From positions 96,646 through 160,645 of the forward strand of contig CBFFRP010000235.1 in assembly GCA_965644295.1 (NCBI GenBank): a stretch of 64,000 bases of DNA, in the 5' to 3' direction. A program made the translations under genes and the position numbers. This DNA is from Paraphysomonas bandaiensis. Lineage: Eukaryota > Chrysophyceae. This document shows positions 43,711-56,751 of this stretch, one piece after another; position 1 is the stretch's first letter, and each line of letters starts with the position of its first letter. A model generated the notes under the pieces. That model worked only from the letters and a program-made list of their open reading frames with translations. It made no database searches and was not told the DNA's origin.

Positions 43711-45001
43711 CATGAACTAGACATAGACATCTACATACATACTGTACATATCTATGTACGTACAGAGGGTGGTTGATTTTGGTCTTTTTTTTTTTCATAA
43801 AAAAGTCACTTTTCATTTTCAAAAATATGGACTTTGTAATGAAAAAACAATGACCAAATCGATTTGCACAGTACAGTATGTATTTGCACATACTGTACAT
43901 ACTACACAAACTATTTCCGAGGTTTTCAAAAACGTATGATTTTAGGATGAGGATTTCAAAAAAGTAGGATTTTAGGATGAGATTTTCAAAAAAAACAAAA
44001 GCAACGCCCGCCTGTAGCTAAACAAGATACCGCCATGATTACTAGTACAATCAAACGATTTGCTTGCTGTCATGGCATGCTGGATGCAAGTTTGGTTCTG
44101 CAGTGTGAAATCTAATTCTCAGTGAATTGAAGCATGTCAAGCTGGTGCAATTACGGGCTCACTTGAAATTTGTATGTGTGCCAATAGACGTACAGGAGGA
44201 AGATGAGTTCCTGATCGATCTCCACGACTTTCTTACACTAACTTTCTTACAAGGCACCCGATTGTCGAGTGTCATCTGGGCGACAATGCTGCTATTACTC
44301 ATAACGCCACTTCAAAAAGGTAGTCGTGAAGATTCGAGGTGGAAAAAAAGCCTCACTTACTCTGAAGGTTAGGATAGTATTAATATATATCATCATCGCC
44401 TCTGGAATGAAGTAGCAGTTGAGCAAGCTATGTTGGCAGCTAACAATGTATAGCTTGAGTACGTTGTTTGGTATCAATTAAATTGTAATTCAATTAATTA
44501 GGACAGCAAGTAATAATTACAATTATAATTGACTACAACCTGCGTCAATTAGTTGTTACTCTCCCCTCATCGGTGGACCTCAGGAAAAGTACCTACAGGT
44601 AGCTTCCTATAGGTGCCTAATATGACCCACCAATACTGATAACTGTGGCTTGAGTACTTGTGGAAAAACTTGTAGGATAGAACAAGCTTATTCAAAAGTA
44701 TATTCCGTGTAGCTAGTACCTATTAAACCCTAGTAGGTTCACACTGATTACCTCATTCATAAGTTCATAATATAATGTAATATGTAATTTTTCTTATTTT
44801 ATGATAATCAAATAAATATTAAGACGAGGAAATATAAACTTCAATGATAAATCGATATCAGAGTATGCAGAGAAATTGATTAAAAATATGAATAAAAATA
44901 AAACTGTGAATGTATCGAGTTTGTCCCTCAAATCCACAATAGCTGAACTAGCTGGTGATACTGTATCGTTGTGTTAAGAAGAGACACAAGATGAGTGGCA
45001 A
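43711..45001. other. Intergenic; possible decayed transposase at 44120-44460
   Basis: No confident gene. In 44120-44460 several frames give coding-like peptides (e.g. VVKIRGGKKASLTLK, then YHHRLWNEVAVEQAMLAANN) separated by frame changes, which resembles a decayed transposase. I cannot name the family. The rest is AT-rich with no recognised feature. Confidence 0.35.
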
Positions 45002-45823
45002 TTACTCAATATCAATTTCTCGTCGTCGATTGGCGGTTGGCTCTTTCTTAGGAATGCTCACAATGAGAGTGTCACCCACAAGACGAGCTGTGATGAAATC
45101 GGTGTCCGCATCAGAGGGCAAAGGGATGGATCGCAACATATTCGATGAGGAGCTGGTCGTGTCGATATATTAAATACACAAGAAGATACCAAAACACAAG
45201 TACATTATATAATACGTATAATACCTATGTATTACTAACTGCACAAATATAGAGTTCCCTTACCGTTCCATAATATGAAATCGTGCTTTCGTGTCCTCTG
45301 AAGGCGACGACTCATGGTGATAATGCCTACGAGCCTCAATGACCACAGAACCATCATCAAGATGAACTCGTATGCCAGATCGATCTACTCCTGGTAGATC
45401 AGCATCGATTGTATACTCCGTAGTAGTTTCTGTTATGATTAGTAAGTATATGTTATTATCTTTTAGTATAAACAGTACACATATATAACACACATACATA
45501 TATATACACCTATAGATAGATATATACATATACATACATATATACACCTCTATATATACGTATCCACATATATATATATACATACCACGAAAATCAACTT
45601 TGATTTTAGTAGTTAAAAAGAGTCCCCCTGAATCATCACTAGGAAGATCATCCATTAACTTTGAAGATGATTTGTTGGATGGTTTCGATGTGTTATCTAT
45701 AGTAATGTCGTTATTCATAAGTAGAGAACATGACTGGAAATTTCTCATAGTAACACGATTAATATGATGAGAGAATTTGGATATGATAATCCATGTAAAT
45801 GGTTTCGTAATCAAACGATTCAT
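45002..45823 (-). CDS. Small heat-shock protein (HSP20/alpha-crystallin), 3 exons
   Basis: Exons 45823-45586, 45429-45264 and 45152-45002 join in phase to 184 aa. The alpha-crystallin domain spans about 76-165: EYTIDADLPGVDRSGIRV, DGSVVIEARRHYH, then LVGDTLIVSIPKK, the final strand with the usual I/V-x-I/V. It is an ATP-independent holdase for unfolding proteins. The N-terminus (MNRLITKPFTWIIISKFSHH) is rich in Arg/Lys, Ser/Thr and hydrophobics without acids, so mitochondrial targeting is plausible. It is divergent from the J-domain gene, and both are chaperone-type. Regulation may be shared through the WACGGGA cluster in the 603-bp gap. Confidence 0.88.
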
Positions 45824-45989
45824 TGTATATGAATAAGATTTTTATGAGGATATATATGGATAGAGAGATAGTTTCAAGTGTCTTAATATATGGATAAGTG
45901 TGTATGTATGTATGTATGTATGTATGAGATAGAGGAGCATATGTGTCCTATATGTGTGTTTTCTTATTCAACTTCATCATTCTATATGT

Positions 45990-46232
45990 AACCCGTTTGA
46001 AAATAAACGGGATGTTTTGGGGAGTAGGGTGAAAATGTGTAGGATAGTAAACGGGATGTTGTACGGGACATAGATCCGTGTTCTGTTTAATGTTCTGAAA
46101 TTCTGATATGATTTTTGTGTATAAATTGACACACTTGTGTACGTACAGTACGTACGGGACTATAACTCCGGGCTGTTTGGTTACAATACCTATTCTTTCC
46201 CCCAATATCTAACGGGATATTACCTCCCGTAT
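45990..46232. promoter_or_regulatory. WACGGGA motif cluster in a two-chaperone divergent promoter
   Basis: AACGGGAT at 46006, 46050 and 46211, TACGGGAC at 46062 and 46153, and an inverted TCCCGTA at 46225. That is six copies in about 225 bp between the small HSP (ATG 45823, minus) and the J-domain gene (ATG 46427, plus). No canonical heat-shock element (three properly spaced nGAAn units) was found. The motif is a candidate shared control site. Confidence 0.5.
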
Positions 46233-46426
46233 AAATATATACACATCAACTGTATTCCAATCAACACATGACTATAGTACTGTATATCCAATCATTCATT
46301 CTATCCCATATATACACACTCTTTTCATATGAAATCACTGTACATTACAATCCATCAATCATTCCAAATCATTACAATACTTCTATATACCCTAATCTCA
46401 TTGGAACATATATTGTTCCTTTAGAG

Positions 46427-49400
46427 ATGTCTTCACTTTCATTAGAAGATGCATATAAAATATTAGATATAAGTAATACAGCATCTGATGAAGAGGTTCG
46501 AGCAGGTATGTATATACATATATATAGATCACAATACACTCATATCTCATCTATTAATAACTCATATATATAGCATATAAAAAATTAGCATTAAAAACTC
46601 ATCCAGGTAATTATAAAAAACCCTTAGTTTTATATATTATAATATCTATAAAATATACATAGATAAAAATCCAAATGATCCAGCTGCTCATCATAAATTT
46701 TTAAGAATATCTGAAGCATTTAAACGTATCAGTGATCCATATCCATCAGGCGATGAATATGATAGTGATTATGATGATGAATATTATGATTCAGATGAAG
46801 AAGAATTTGCATTTCGGATGTTTGAACGCATGTTCTTTGGAAGTAGTGGGGTAAGATTTGGATTCAAGAGTGGAGGCTTTACATTTGCTCCTGGGGGACG
46901 AGGTCGGTGCGGGTGTCCAGAATGTCAGGGTTGTCGGCGACCAAGAGCCCCATATGTACCGAAATCACAACGGCCAAAAGATCCCAATGAGCCAGAGCCA
47001 ACTGTAAATCCGAATGCACACGATAATTGGCTCAGTGATGAAGAGAGTGGAAGTAAGTCGAAAAAGTCAAGTAAAGCTAAAAACAACAAGAAAAAGCAGC
47101 CCAAGAAGAAAACACAGAAGCAAGGTATGCTTTTTCTTTGTAGTGATTATATTGTGGATCTAAATAAAATCCCTTTGATATTACGTTGTACAGATGGTGG
47201 GAGTCATAAAGACGTTGATAGTAGTGCCGCCAGTAAAAAGAGACCTAAACCTACCTCAACTGATCATCCTGTAACTTCATCATCTCCTTCAAAGCCTACC
47301 ACAAGTTCTTCTTCGATAACATCATCTCAAAGTAAGAAAGCTAGCGCTTCCAGTGATGATGAGGACGACGATATATCTGCTGAAGAAATGGCTAGACGGT
47401 TGGTCGGGGCGGACATACCGGAGACCCCGACTTCGAAGCAACCCAGCACCAAGGCCAAAGACAATAGTTCCAAGAGTTCCAAGAAAAGTTCACAATCAGA
47501 AAAAGATTCTTTGTACCAAACTTTCACAAAGCCAAAGTCAAGAACCTCGAATTCCGCACACTCATCCAAGCCGACCGATAAATATAAATCACAGGTTTCT
47601 GCTTTAATGGAAATGGGATTCGATAGAGAGTCATCGCTGAAAGCACTAGAAGTGTCCTTGGGGAGTGTAGAGTTGGCCACTATGATGTTGTTGTCAGAGT
47701 CAACAGATCCTGGAGCCTCCAATACTGCTGTCAATAAACAGAAAACGGACTCGAAAATTAAATCTGCTAATGAAGATAAACAGTCGAAAACGCCGTCAAC
47801 AACATCATTAAATGGCCATCATTCTAAGGAACCCCCTTTCCAATCAGCACATAAGAAGCCGCCTCCATTGCCAACAAAACAAAATAGGCCAAATGCTCCT
47901 CCAACTAGTAATAAGCAATCTCATATGCACTCTAGCACCAAACATGGGCCAGCTCACAATGGTCCTACCCATCACCATAAACCTCCTATGGCACCCGCTT
48001 CGAAGCAGCCAGTGACACAACCAACTAATCCGTGGAATGCAAAGGAACATTTTAAAGGTACCACTCATTCTCATAGTAGTAAAACCCCAACTGTTCAGCT
48101 GGGTCAACACAAGGCTCTTCCTGATAGGCACACCTCACATAATACAACGACGATCAATGGTAGCAAAAGCAATGACATAAAGGCGGTGCCTCGTCCTCCA
48201 GGGTTAGATTTTTCTCCGACAACATCCGGAATAAAGTCTAATTCTTTGTCCAATAAGCAGCATAGTAGTGGGAATCGTTCTACGCCATGGACGGCTTCAT
48301 CAGAGGTCAGATGTGACGGCAAATTAGAAATTGTAGAAAGTCAACCCGCCCCTACTAAATCTGATACGCTGCATCAATCTCAGCCGTCTAACGCCGTACA
48401 TACATCAGCAGACCCTATTTTAGCGACGTCGCCTTCACTTAACCCCGCCACCTCCCCTGTTATCGAGCGCCCTTCGCCTCGGTCACAACCGGTCGATAGT
48501 CCGCCGGGATTTTTTGACGCCAGTTCTGCGTGGGGACTTCCCCCACCAATAGAGCCGTTGACCTCTCTTGATGTTGGAGGGGACAACTTGACTTCCAATC
48601 ACTTTCAAGAAAATCTTGTGAGTTCTTCTTCCCCATTTGATTCTACTCCTGTTTTTCCTGCTTTGGACATATCGGACGGTCTACATAATATTGATGGTTT
48701 AGGCCTGTCTCTTCCTTCGTCCCTTCAACAGCTTTCGTCCACTGAGAATGATGGGTCGTCCACTTACCATCATTTTCAAGGGCCCCATGGAGGTCACTAT
48801 CGGCCATTTAGTATGTCTGAGCAGGGTGAAAGCAAGTCTCTCTATGATGATGATGCACCCTCCAGTGGCATTCCACAGCAGCCCAACACGTCGTCTCTAT
48901 TCTCATCGACTCCAGCTTCATCCATGGCACCAATAGGAACAATCCGCGCCTCAAGCCAAGTACCTGTGTCGAATAGCTCTGAAACAAGTTTTTTTAGTAG
49001 TGGGAATTCTTTAGGTGGTGATGGCCCAGATTTAGCGTTTGGATTAGGATGGGGTCCGTCAAGTAATTCTAACCTTTCGCTTGGGCTAAATTCTTCACCC
49101 GTTGATTCTAGTCTTTCGCCGGCATTGAATTCCACGTCATCTGGTAACTCCAGTCTTCCTCCTGGTTTGGGTTCTTCGTCGTCCCTGAATTCCAGTTTTT
49201 CATCTGGGCTAAGTGCCACTACTACCAATCTACCACCCGGATTAAGTTCTACGCTATCCATTGAGTCTAGTCTGCCACCTGGATTGAGTTCTACTTCATC
49301 CGTTAGTTCTGGCCTTCCACCCGGTTTGACTACTTCGTCAGCTGTTAGTTCCAGTATCTCGTCAGTGTTAAATTCTGCATCAGAAGCAATTGACATTCCG

Positions 49401-49679
49401 AATTCACGGGAAAATATGCCCAACCATGGTCACTCACATGATAATGCAAAACCTCCGTCGTCGCCAATTGGCCCGAAAACAAAGGCATGCTCTTTCTTTT
49501 CTTCACCTAAAGGATGTCGGTTGGGCCAATCATGCCGATTTTCCCATCATGAGTCATCTTCTACACGTGGTCACTCACCCTCTAAACATCACTCTTCTAC
49601 TAATCAGAAACCTTGTGCTTATCATAATCTACCCGGGGGCTGCCGTCATGGAAGTAACTGCAAGTTTTCCCACATATAA
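46427..49679 (+). CDS. J-domain protein with UBA, PPGL repeats and two CCCH zinc fingers
   Basis: Exons 46427-46505, 46574-46606, 46663-47124 and 47194-49679 join in phase to 1,019 aa. The J domain (about 8-70) has the HPD motif split over an intron (His36-Pro37-Asp38). A Cys cluster CGCPECQGC follows near residue 115. A UBA domain lies at about 320-360 (VSALMEMGFDRESSLKALEV). A long Ser/Thr/Pro-rich region contains PPGL/PPGF motifs, including a tandem set at about 843-903. Two C-X8-C-X5-C-X3-H fingers end the protein (about 956-975, CSFFSSPKGCRLGQSCRFSH; and 998-1017). This suggests a co-chaperone that recruits Hsp70 to ubiquitin- and RNA-bound cargo (inference). The 69-bp third intron is a multiple of three without stops, so it may be retained. 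Confidence 0.85.
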
Positions 49680-51902
49680 AACCACCTCATTCATATATAC
49701 TTATATTATATACTAACATATCCCCTTATTGTACGAGCACAAACTTCTTTATCGCTATCGAAATATTACGAAATTAGGTACGCAAGTGGAGTTTTTTGGC
49801 ATAACTCTGGATACTACACTCAAGAAGTATATGTGACTAGCGGCACATTTCAATGTTATTCACCTGCATTCATATTGTTACTTCTGCAGCAACAGTTTTA
49901 TATGATTTGTCGTAGAATATCAGATGTGTTGTGTTGACAACAAGTTCATGTTGAGCAAGGCTATTGTAACGTCTCGTGGTGAGTTGACATGGACCTCATG
50001 AAAAAAATTCACTTTTGAGTTGACAATTATATGTTTTGTTGCACTTTTCTTGATGTGTAATAAGAAGACATGTGAACGGATTTTCTATTTGTGATCACCC
50101 TTTTCTATGGTTTTAACATATTGTATTGAAAGTCTTATTATTTAGCAATAGGCGTTAAAAATCTGCACCAATATAGTGGCTAGTTGAATGCTAGACAGAC
50201 TATTTAGACCTCTACCCATAACTAATCAGCACAGACTCTATTATCCTACTATTTAGCGCTACAGAAGCTGCTTGTGCGTCGCCGCAAGCACCAAGGTGCG
50301 GCCACATGATTTTAACATCCTGCGAAGAAAATGACTTTCATATGCATTACGATTCATTTGTTGATCTTCTGCTACCGTTGGGGTCCAGTAGATGAAGCTG
50401 TATCTAAAAAAACATATACCATATACTGTTTGTTGTTGTTTGTGGGCCTGTTTGAAGCCTCTATTCGAACGGTTATCATAGGTCATCAACTATCAACTAC
50501 GCTTGTAAATTCGTAAATATATTATTATATGACGATTAGCAAACACATTTGTATATAATCCGATATCTACATCATGGGTATATGATACAATATATCACAA
50601 CTCATAAATTTCCACAATATCATAGTGTAATTTATATTGCTTCGGAGCATACCCATACTTAAATATACTGGGCATGTCTGAATACCATCATGAGATCATG
50701 AGCCACACTAGTAGTAGTCTTATCTCCCTCTTCCATGTGCACAGGTACTGTTTGGAGAGGAGTAGCAAACAAGTATTAATGATTCTTTAGATATATCTGT
50801 AACTTACAGTCTTAAACTTAATATTATATTATCATATTTATATATCTTTAACACCCATACATATATATTCACTACATATATCATCCTTATCCTCCTCAGA
50901 CTTTGTCAACACTCTTATAATATGATGTGGTTCTTCTAATCAAAATAGGCCTTTTTCTTTCTTATCCGGAGAATATAGAACTGTACTCATATTACACACT
51001 CTGTCTATGTGTATGTACAGTCAGTATAATGTACTGTAGTGGATCCACATACTCTATGTGCTTATTAATAAGCATATAAGAGTAGTATATATAATAAGAA
51101 CATATACATATATATATATAATCATTATCACATTATTGATCAACCTGTCTTTTCTTTGTCTTTTGTCTGTTGAATAGTTAAATTGTAAATATCAAAAATA
51201 ATATGAGTTATCCTGATCATAATATATCATTGACCTTAATATATATAGAATATAGAATATAATAATAATTGACCTATTTTCAACCTTTAATATGTTCAAG
51301 CATGAGTGTATAAAACCAAGAGAATGTAGTATATGCCATCCAATAGCTGGTTATTACAGGTGCACTGTTGTTTCATACAATATATATCTGGCTGCCAGAC
51401 TGTTTAATAGCAAGTGGTTGATTACTAGTATCACGTGCTACACTAGATGCACTTGCATGCTTATGAATGCCATAATGAAACTGATTATCCGTTACATATA
51501 TATTATATTATTAACTATTAATAACCAAGCTTTTGGTATGCAATAGTTAGTAGCTAGGTTATGCTATTCAATAAAATTACACATCGTAAATACGACGCTA
51601 ATGACAGAGCAGTAGTTAACTGCACGAGGTAACACCAACAGACTATAAGATGTCAATCTACACTCTACACTTATGTAATTTGCGCTTTACACTCACGCAT
51701 GCAAAGATTAGTTCAGACTAGAAAATAAGTGTACTATTTGGTAAATAACATGCCACACACATAAACTCTTTTTCGATAATACTAATATACCCTGCGCAGC
51801 AGAGGTTTCCTTATGCTGCAGAAACCACTTGCGCCTCTCTGGAGTGTACTGTATATATTACTACTACTTCACTGGATAGTTAACTTTAAGGTCAAAATAG
51901 CA
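49680..51902. other. Intergenic, 2.2 kb, one R2 repeat
   Basis: Contains the second near-full R2 copy (50123-50305). Elsewhere it is AT-rich with no supported gene; short ORFs at 50331 and 51292 have no coding features. Confidence 0.6.
50123..50305 (+). repeat. Dispersed repeat R2, copy B
   Basis: 183 bp matching 6891-7072 with scattered substitutions, in the same orientation. It starts TATTGAAAGTCTTATT and ends AAGGTGCGGCCAC. No clear terminal repeats or target duplication. Confidence 0.7.
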
Positions 51903-54900
51903 TTATAGGCTTCGCTGGCGACCTTGCATCAGGGACTTTATTCTGGCATCGTAAAGAGCCGCAATTACTTTCTTAATAGTTCTCATCCAATCTTGGAGGT
52001 CAGACTTATTTTCGGCCATTAAAGTCCAAGAACTACCATTGGAAGTTATCGTGAAACATAGCTTCAAACTAGAGTATGACAATTCGGTGGTGTCCATCAA
52101 TTCCAAAATCTTTGAACACGCTGCTCCAGATCTATATGCTTGAGTAGAGTCGTAGCATTCCATTGTTTTACCATCCAGTACTATATGCTTCTTCAACCAT
52201 CGGCCCAGAAAACGAGTTTGTTTTTGTAGTACACCTTCTTTAAACACAAATTCTGTGTCATCTGTAAATTCACTGGACAGATCGCTACAAGTTTGCGTTG
52301 ACGAAGTAGTCGCTATACCGAGTGAACTTTTATAAGGTACTTCGTTGGCATCATTATCGCTTCCATGAATCCGTGCAGGTGAGGTTGGTCTATTTAGTTG
52401 CGTATTATTGGTTAGGGTGTTCACATACTTCCCACTCTCATCTCTTAACCATCCAGGTGGCAACTCATCAAACTCAGCCAAAATCTCATCTTTCTCACTG
52501 TATCCGTATGTATAATGCTGACTCACGCAGTCCAATACATCTACACTTTCCTCAACGTTGGTCTGCGTCGTTTAGCTTAAATATATACAACCAAAATATA
52601 CATGAATTACCGCGCTTCCAGTGTCATCAATTGTGTCAAGCACCGAGTCTGCATCACGAGAAATCGAATCACTTCGACCCTCCGAATTGACTACAGTCGC
52701 ATTACTTTTCTTGGAGGCTATGATGCCAAGCGCTGCTGAGGATCGGCGACGACATGCTATTTGGGCTTCAACTGCTTTGGTTTCCTACAAGACACTAAGA
52801 TCACGTACACATCTTGACATAAGTTTCACATCACTATAATAAACGGAATAAGTACAGCAATGCCAACGTAAAATAATGTTTAGTGATCTGTTATTCACCC
52901 TTTCAGCCAGCATTCGTGCCTCTTCTGCCTCTCGACGCTCCCTCTCAGCAGCTTCTCTCTGTCTTGCGACTATTTCTTGCTCGATTCGTTCCTCTTCATC
53001 TTTTGCAATTTGATCCCTTAAAAGAGTCGTCGCACACCTTGCTTCAGCACAATGCATTATTACAGCATCACCACACTGCATGGCCTTCTGAATATTCTCT
53101 TGTATCACTGTCACCCGCTGTCGAGCAGCCTCCACTTCAGTTTTGGTATGCTGTCCATGGCTAACTACATCAGCTATATTCCGATGTAGCTCCTTGACTT
53201 GGTCCATTAAGTCACATATTGCGTCTTCAACGGCATCAGCGCCATCATCAAGAGCTGTCATGGAACTATCACCATTGGTGTGATTTTCATTATAGCTGGC
53301 TTCCAATGTGTCAAAATTGATTCTCTCACGGATGTTTCCAAAAGAAACAAGCTGAATTTTTTGATGAATAGAACTCATATGCTCTTCTAACTCTTTCATT
53401 TCGTCATATTTTTGAGCCCCCATGGTCCGTATGGCGTCTCCTCTATCACTACCACAAAATTCCTCCACTTGAGCACAATCTTCATCGATACCACGCCACA
53501 AACTGTCAGCATCTACCAGCAGTGAATCAGCTTGAACTAGGAGATCCTGTATCGCTTTATATTCACTGTGGGTATTAACATCTGCACCATTTGTTCGAAC
53601 ATCGAGCAATACTGACTGGGCATCACTCAACCCCACCTGCAAATTTTCCGTGGATGCTCTAAGTTTATCCATATCACTGAATAAAGTTTCCATTGAGACA
53701 GTAACGTTATCCGCAACATCACTGAGAACACTTAATTTATTACGACCTTCGTCGAAAAGATTTTCTAGTTCTCGTTCTCTCCTCTTTAGATGATCGACAA
53801 CCTTCTTAGTCTTCTGATGAAAGTTAAGAGCTGCTCGAAGTCTTTTGGATGTCTCTTCAATATTAGCACCCTGTAAATCCGCTGACTGCCCCAACACCTT
53901 TTCCAATTTATCCAACTGTCCTGCTTTGAAAAATAGCCTAGTTTTACCTAGTTGGTATGTGGTTGAAGGTATTTCGTATGCCCACAGTAAGCAAATGATA
54001 AACACATCATCTGGCACGTCTTGGAACATTTCTATAGCCTCAGGGACGATGTGATTCACTATACGTTTCACCTCTGTGAACGATACTCGAGTGGGTAATC
54101 CGATTTGCATCACAGAACAAACATTCACAAGCCCGAGAGCACGTATCTGATCCAATACATACTTAGAGTCAAAAATAGATGGCTTGAGTACAGTATTCGG
54201 TTTAATACACCGTATGAAAGAGCATGTAGAAGCCTTTAGCGTGGTGCACAACTCAGTCATGGAAGCACTGAACGCATCTGCAATGGTATACTTTCGAAAC
54301 GATTTCTTACGAGTGATAACGGGTTTCGTACTGTTTTCTGAAATCTCCATAAGTTGGCTAATCAAATCCACAGAAGAACTTTTTAACAGTATATCAATAC
54401 CACTAGGGACATCATCATTGTTTTTCGCTAGCCATACACTGTTACCCATTTCTCCAACGCTATATGATACAGTACCAGCAAAATGACGTATTGAGAACAT
54501 TCTTTTTTTATCTTTTGGATGAACTTTTACAAAGTATTTTTTTACCTCGAAATCCACAGAGTTTCCCTCGAATGTCTTGTGAAGGGCATCACAAAATGAT
54601 TCGTCAGTGGCCTTCGATAGCTGGCCTTGAGATTGTAAAATAGATAACACACTGGTCTTTGACGATATTAAATCTACACATCCAGTATTATTCGGGCATT
54701 CAGCAATCGTAAGTGTCGTGGATATGTTTTCTTCATGATATAATCGTAATTCACTTTCAAACACTTGCTGATTGAAAGTACACTGGAGAGTCTCATTTGC
54801 ATAATTTATTAATAATTGTTCGAACTCATTTCGTTTAAATGACTCAAATCCAAATATGTCGAGTACTCCAATAGATGTCATCCCTGAACTGTCCGACATG

Positions 54901-56751
54901 TTGTCTACATCTACAGACAGACAATTATTTACAATGCGCACAATACGCTCAAACACAGAGGCATATATGGCTTTGCACACTGCATTTCGAGCATTAACAG
55001 CTTCGACAAGACTGAGTGAAATAGTATAATTCTCTCCTGCAGCTACCATTTCTCTTTTGGTGAGTAAATCCATGAGCAAAGAATCATTTACTCCTAATAA
55101 TTTTGCTGCTGCGGTACACTGCTCTGGGTTCGCTACTTGTGCCACAGTACCTCCAGACACTTCAACTTCCACAAATCTTATATTTCCCATTTCGAGGATA
55201 CTTCCAAGGACTTTCCACGTCGCTTCAATGTCACTGGAGGAGTACATCAACGCTTGCATCGAATTTTCTATCTCTCGAAATTGTGACACCAAGTCTCCCA
55301 CACCAACACTAGAACAGTCATCAGTGCCGAGAAAGAGATAATCCGAAGGTGCCAGAGATGTTAAACCCAAAGAATGTGTTGATGACTCAGAAGCAGCTGA
55401 AATAAGAATAAAGTAAAACAATATCAATTGCTACAATGAAACTTCAGGTATGATAGTGAAATTCATTGCTGTACAGAATACACTGATTCTTAAAAGGGTG
55501 TATGCAGCTTGCAATACCATTATAAGAGTACATTACCTGCAGCTGCCAGAAGGTTATAAAATATGTGATAATTCTTTTCGCCATCGATCTGTCCAGTCAC
55601 TCGACTTTTCTCCAGCAAATACGTTTCCACAGCCGCTCCAGCAATCTTCCGCAGGTGATCCCCACCAACACTGCTAGCTCCACCCGAGGACGAGGTGCGC
55701 ATATCTATAGGATGGAAGTATATACGCATATACTTTCCAAATCTCGAACTGTTCGAATTCCGTGATGCTATACCATAGCTTTAGGTAATGCATATGAACA
55801 ACGAACATTGCAGGATTTATACGTTATTGCTAAGAAACATACGCACGTAGAGTAGGCTGGCACAAGCAGGTGTAGTTTCAACGGTGCAAGTCACTGCAAA
55901 TACTTACTTTTCGCGTTACCAAAGGCTTCTAATATGGGTGAAGACTCCAATAATCGGTTTTCAATGCGATCTGAATTGCCTTTTGCGATACAGCTTGATT
56001 CCTTCTCATCTTTGCACTGTCCAGCGGCACGGGCAACAATATAGCTAAGAACCATTTTAGCCGCTTCTGTTTTCCCCGACCCACTTTCACCCGAGATTAC
56101 AACAGATTGATCAACTGCATTCGAAAGACAAATCTGCCTATACGCAAGCTCTACAGAATATGACATATATGTGAACAGCGATAATATAAGTTTTGATCCA
56201 ACTGTAGTAATAGGGTGGACGCAGTCATATATTGTCCTGCATAAATAACACAATGACTTACCAGCTATCGCAAACGGATGAGGGTCATCAGGATTCATAG
56301 GTTGATCCACAAATCGAGAGCGGCTTGGCTCGTCATACCACTCAAAAGGATTGACCGATACGAGTATTGTACCCATATATGTGTAGGGGCATTTCACTTT
56401 AGACCTCTGTCGCAAGTTATCTAGTATTGCAGGTTCATGTAAATAGCGTAAAGATGTCATATCTGCAACTACAGAATCATTGCATGGATATACATCTTTA
56501 AAAGACATATCAACAGTGAATATATTCCCATTGTCTTCCATATCTTGTAAGACTATCAATGCACTATCTTGTTCCAATACTTTACATATTCTCCATTCCC
56601 CATTTGATGATTCAATCCATACATTCTCAGTTAATACAGGTTGAAATGTCATATGAACTGATTGACGTGCAGACATACGTCGTGACATCACAGATATTGA
56701 GGTCTGTGAGACACGTGAATATCTACATGATTTACGTGGTTTATGTGACAT
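51903..56751 (-). CDS. Unconventional myosin heavy chain with WW and PH domains, 6 exons
   Basis: Exons 56751-56262, 56150-55908, 55767-55537, 55396-52899, 52784-52611 and 52562-51903 join in phase to 1,431 aa. It is an actin-based motor ATPase. The P-loop is GESGSGKT (184-191), switch [10 protein letters not shown] (about 248-256) and switch [10 protein letters not shown] (about 499). No IQ motif is evident after the converter; instead a Lys-rich helix, a long coiled coil and a Glu/Arg-rich helix ([18 protein letters not shown]) follow. A WW-like domain (1244-1272, [20 protein letters not shown]) lacks the second Trp. A PH domain (about 1319-1415) contains [20 protein letters not shown] and [12 protein letters not shown]. 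The tail suggests a membrane- and Pro-motif-binding cargo adaptor (inference). Confidence 0.92.

Noticed and set aside
44127-44372. 81-aa ORF called as a gene
   Set aside because: Coding-like peptides jump between frames here and suggest a decayed transposase rather than this ORF; the family is not identifiable.
45824-46426. Heat-shock element near TTCTGAAATTC (about 46091)
   Set aside because: The spacing between the TTC and GAA units is one base instead of two, so it is not a canonical element.
51292-51546. 84-aa ORF in the intergenic region
   Set aside because: No domain, no neighbouring exon and AT-rich composition matching its flanks.
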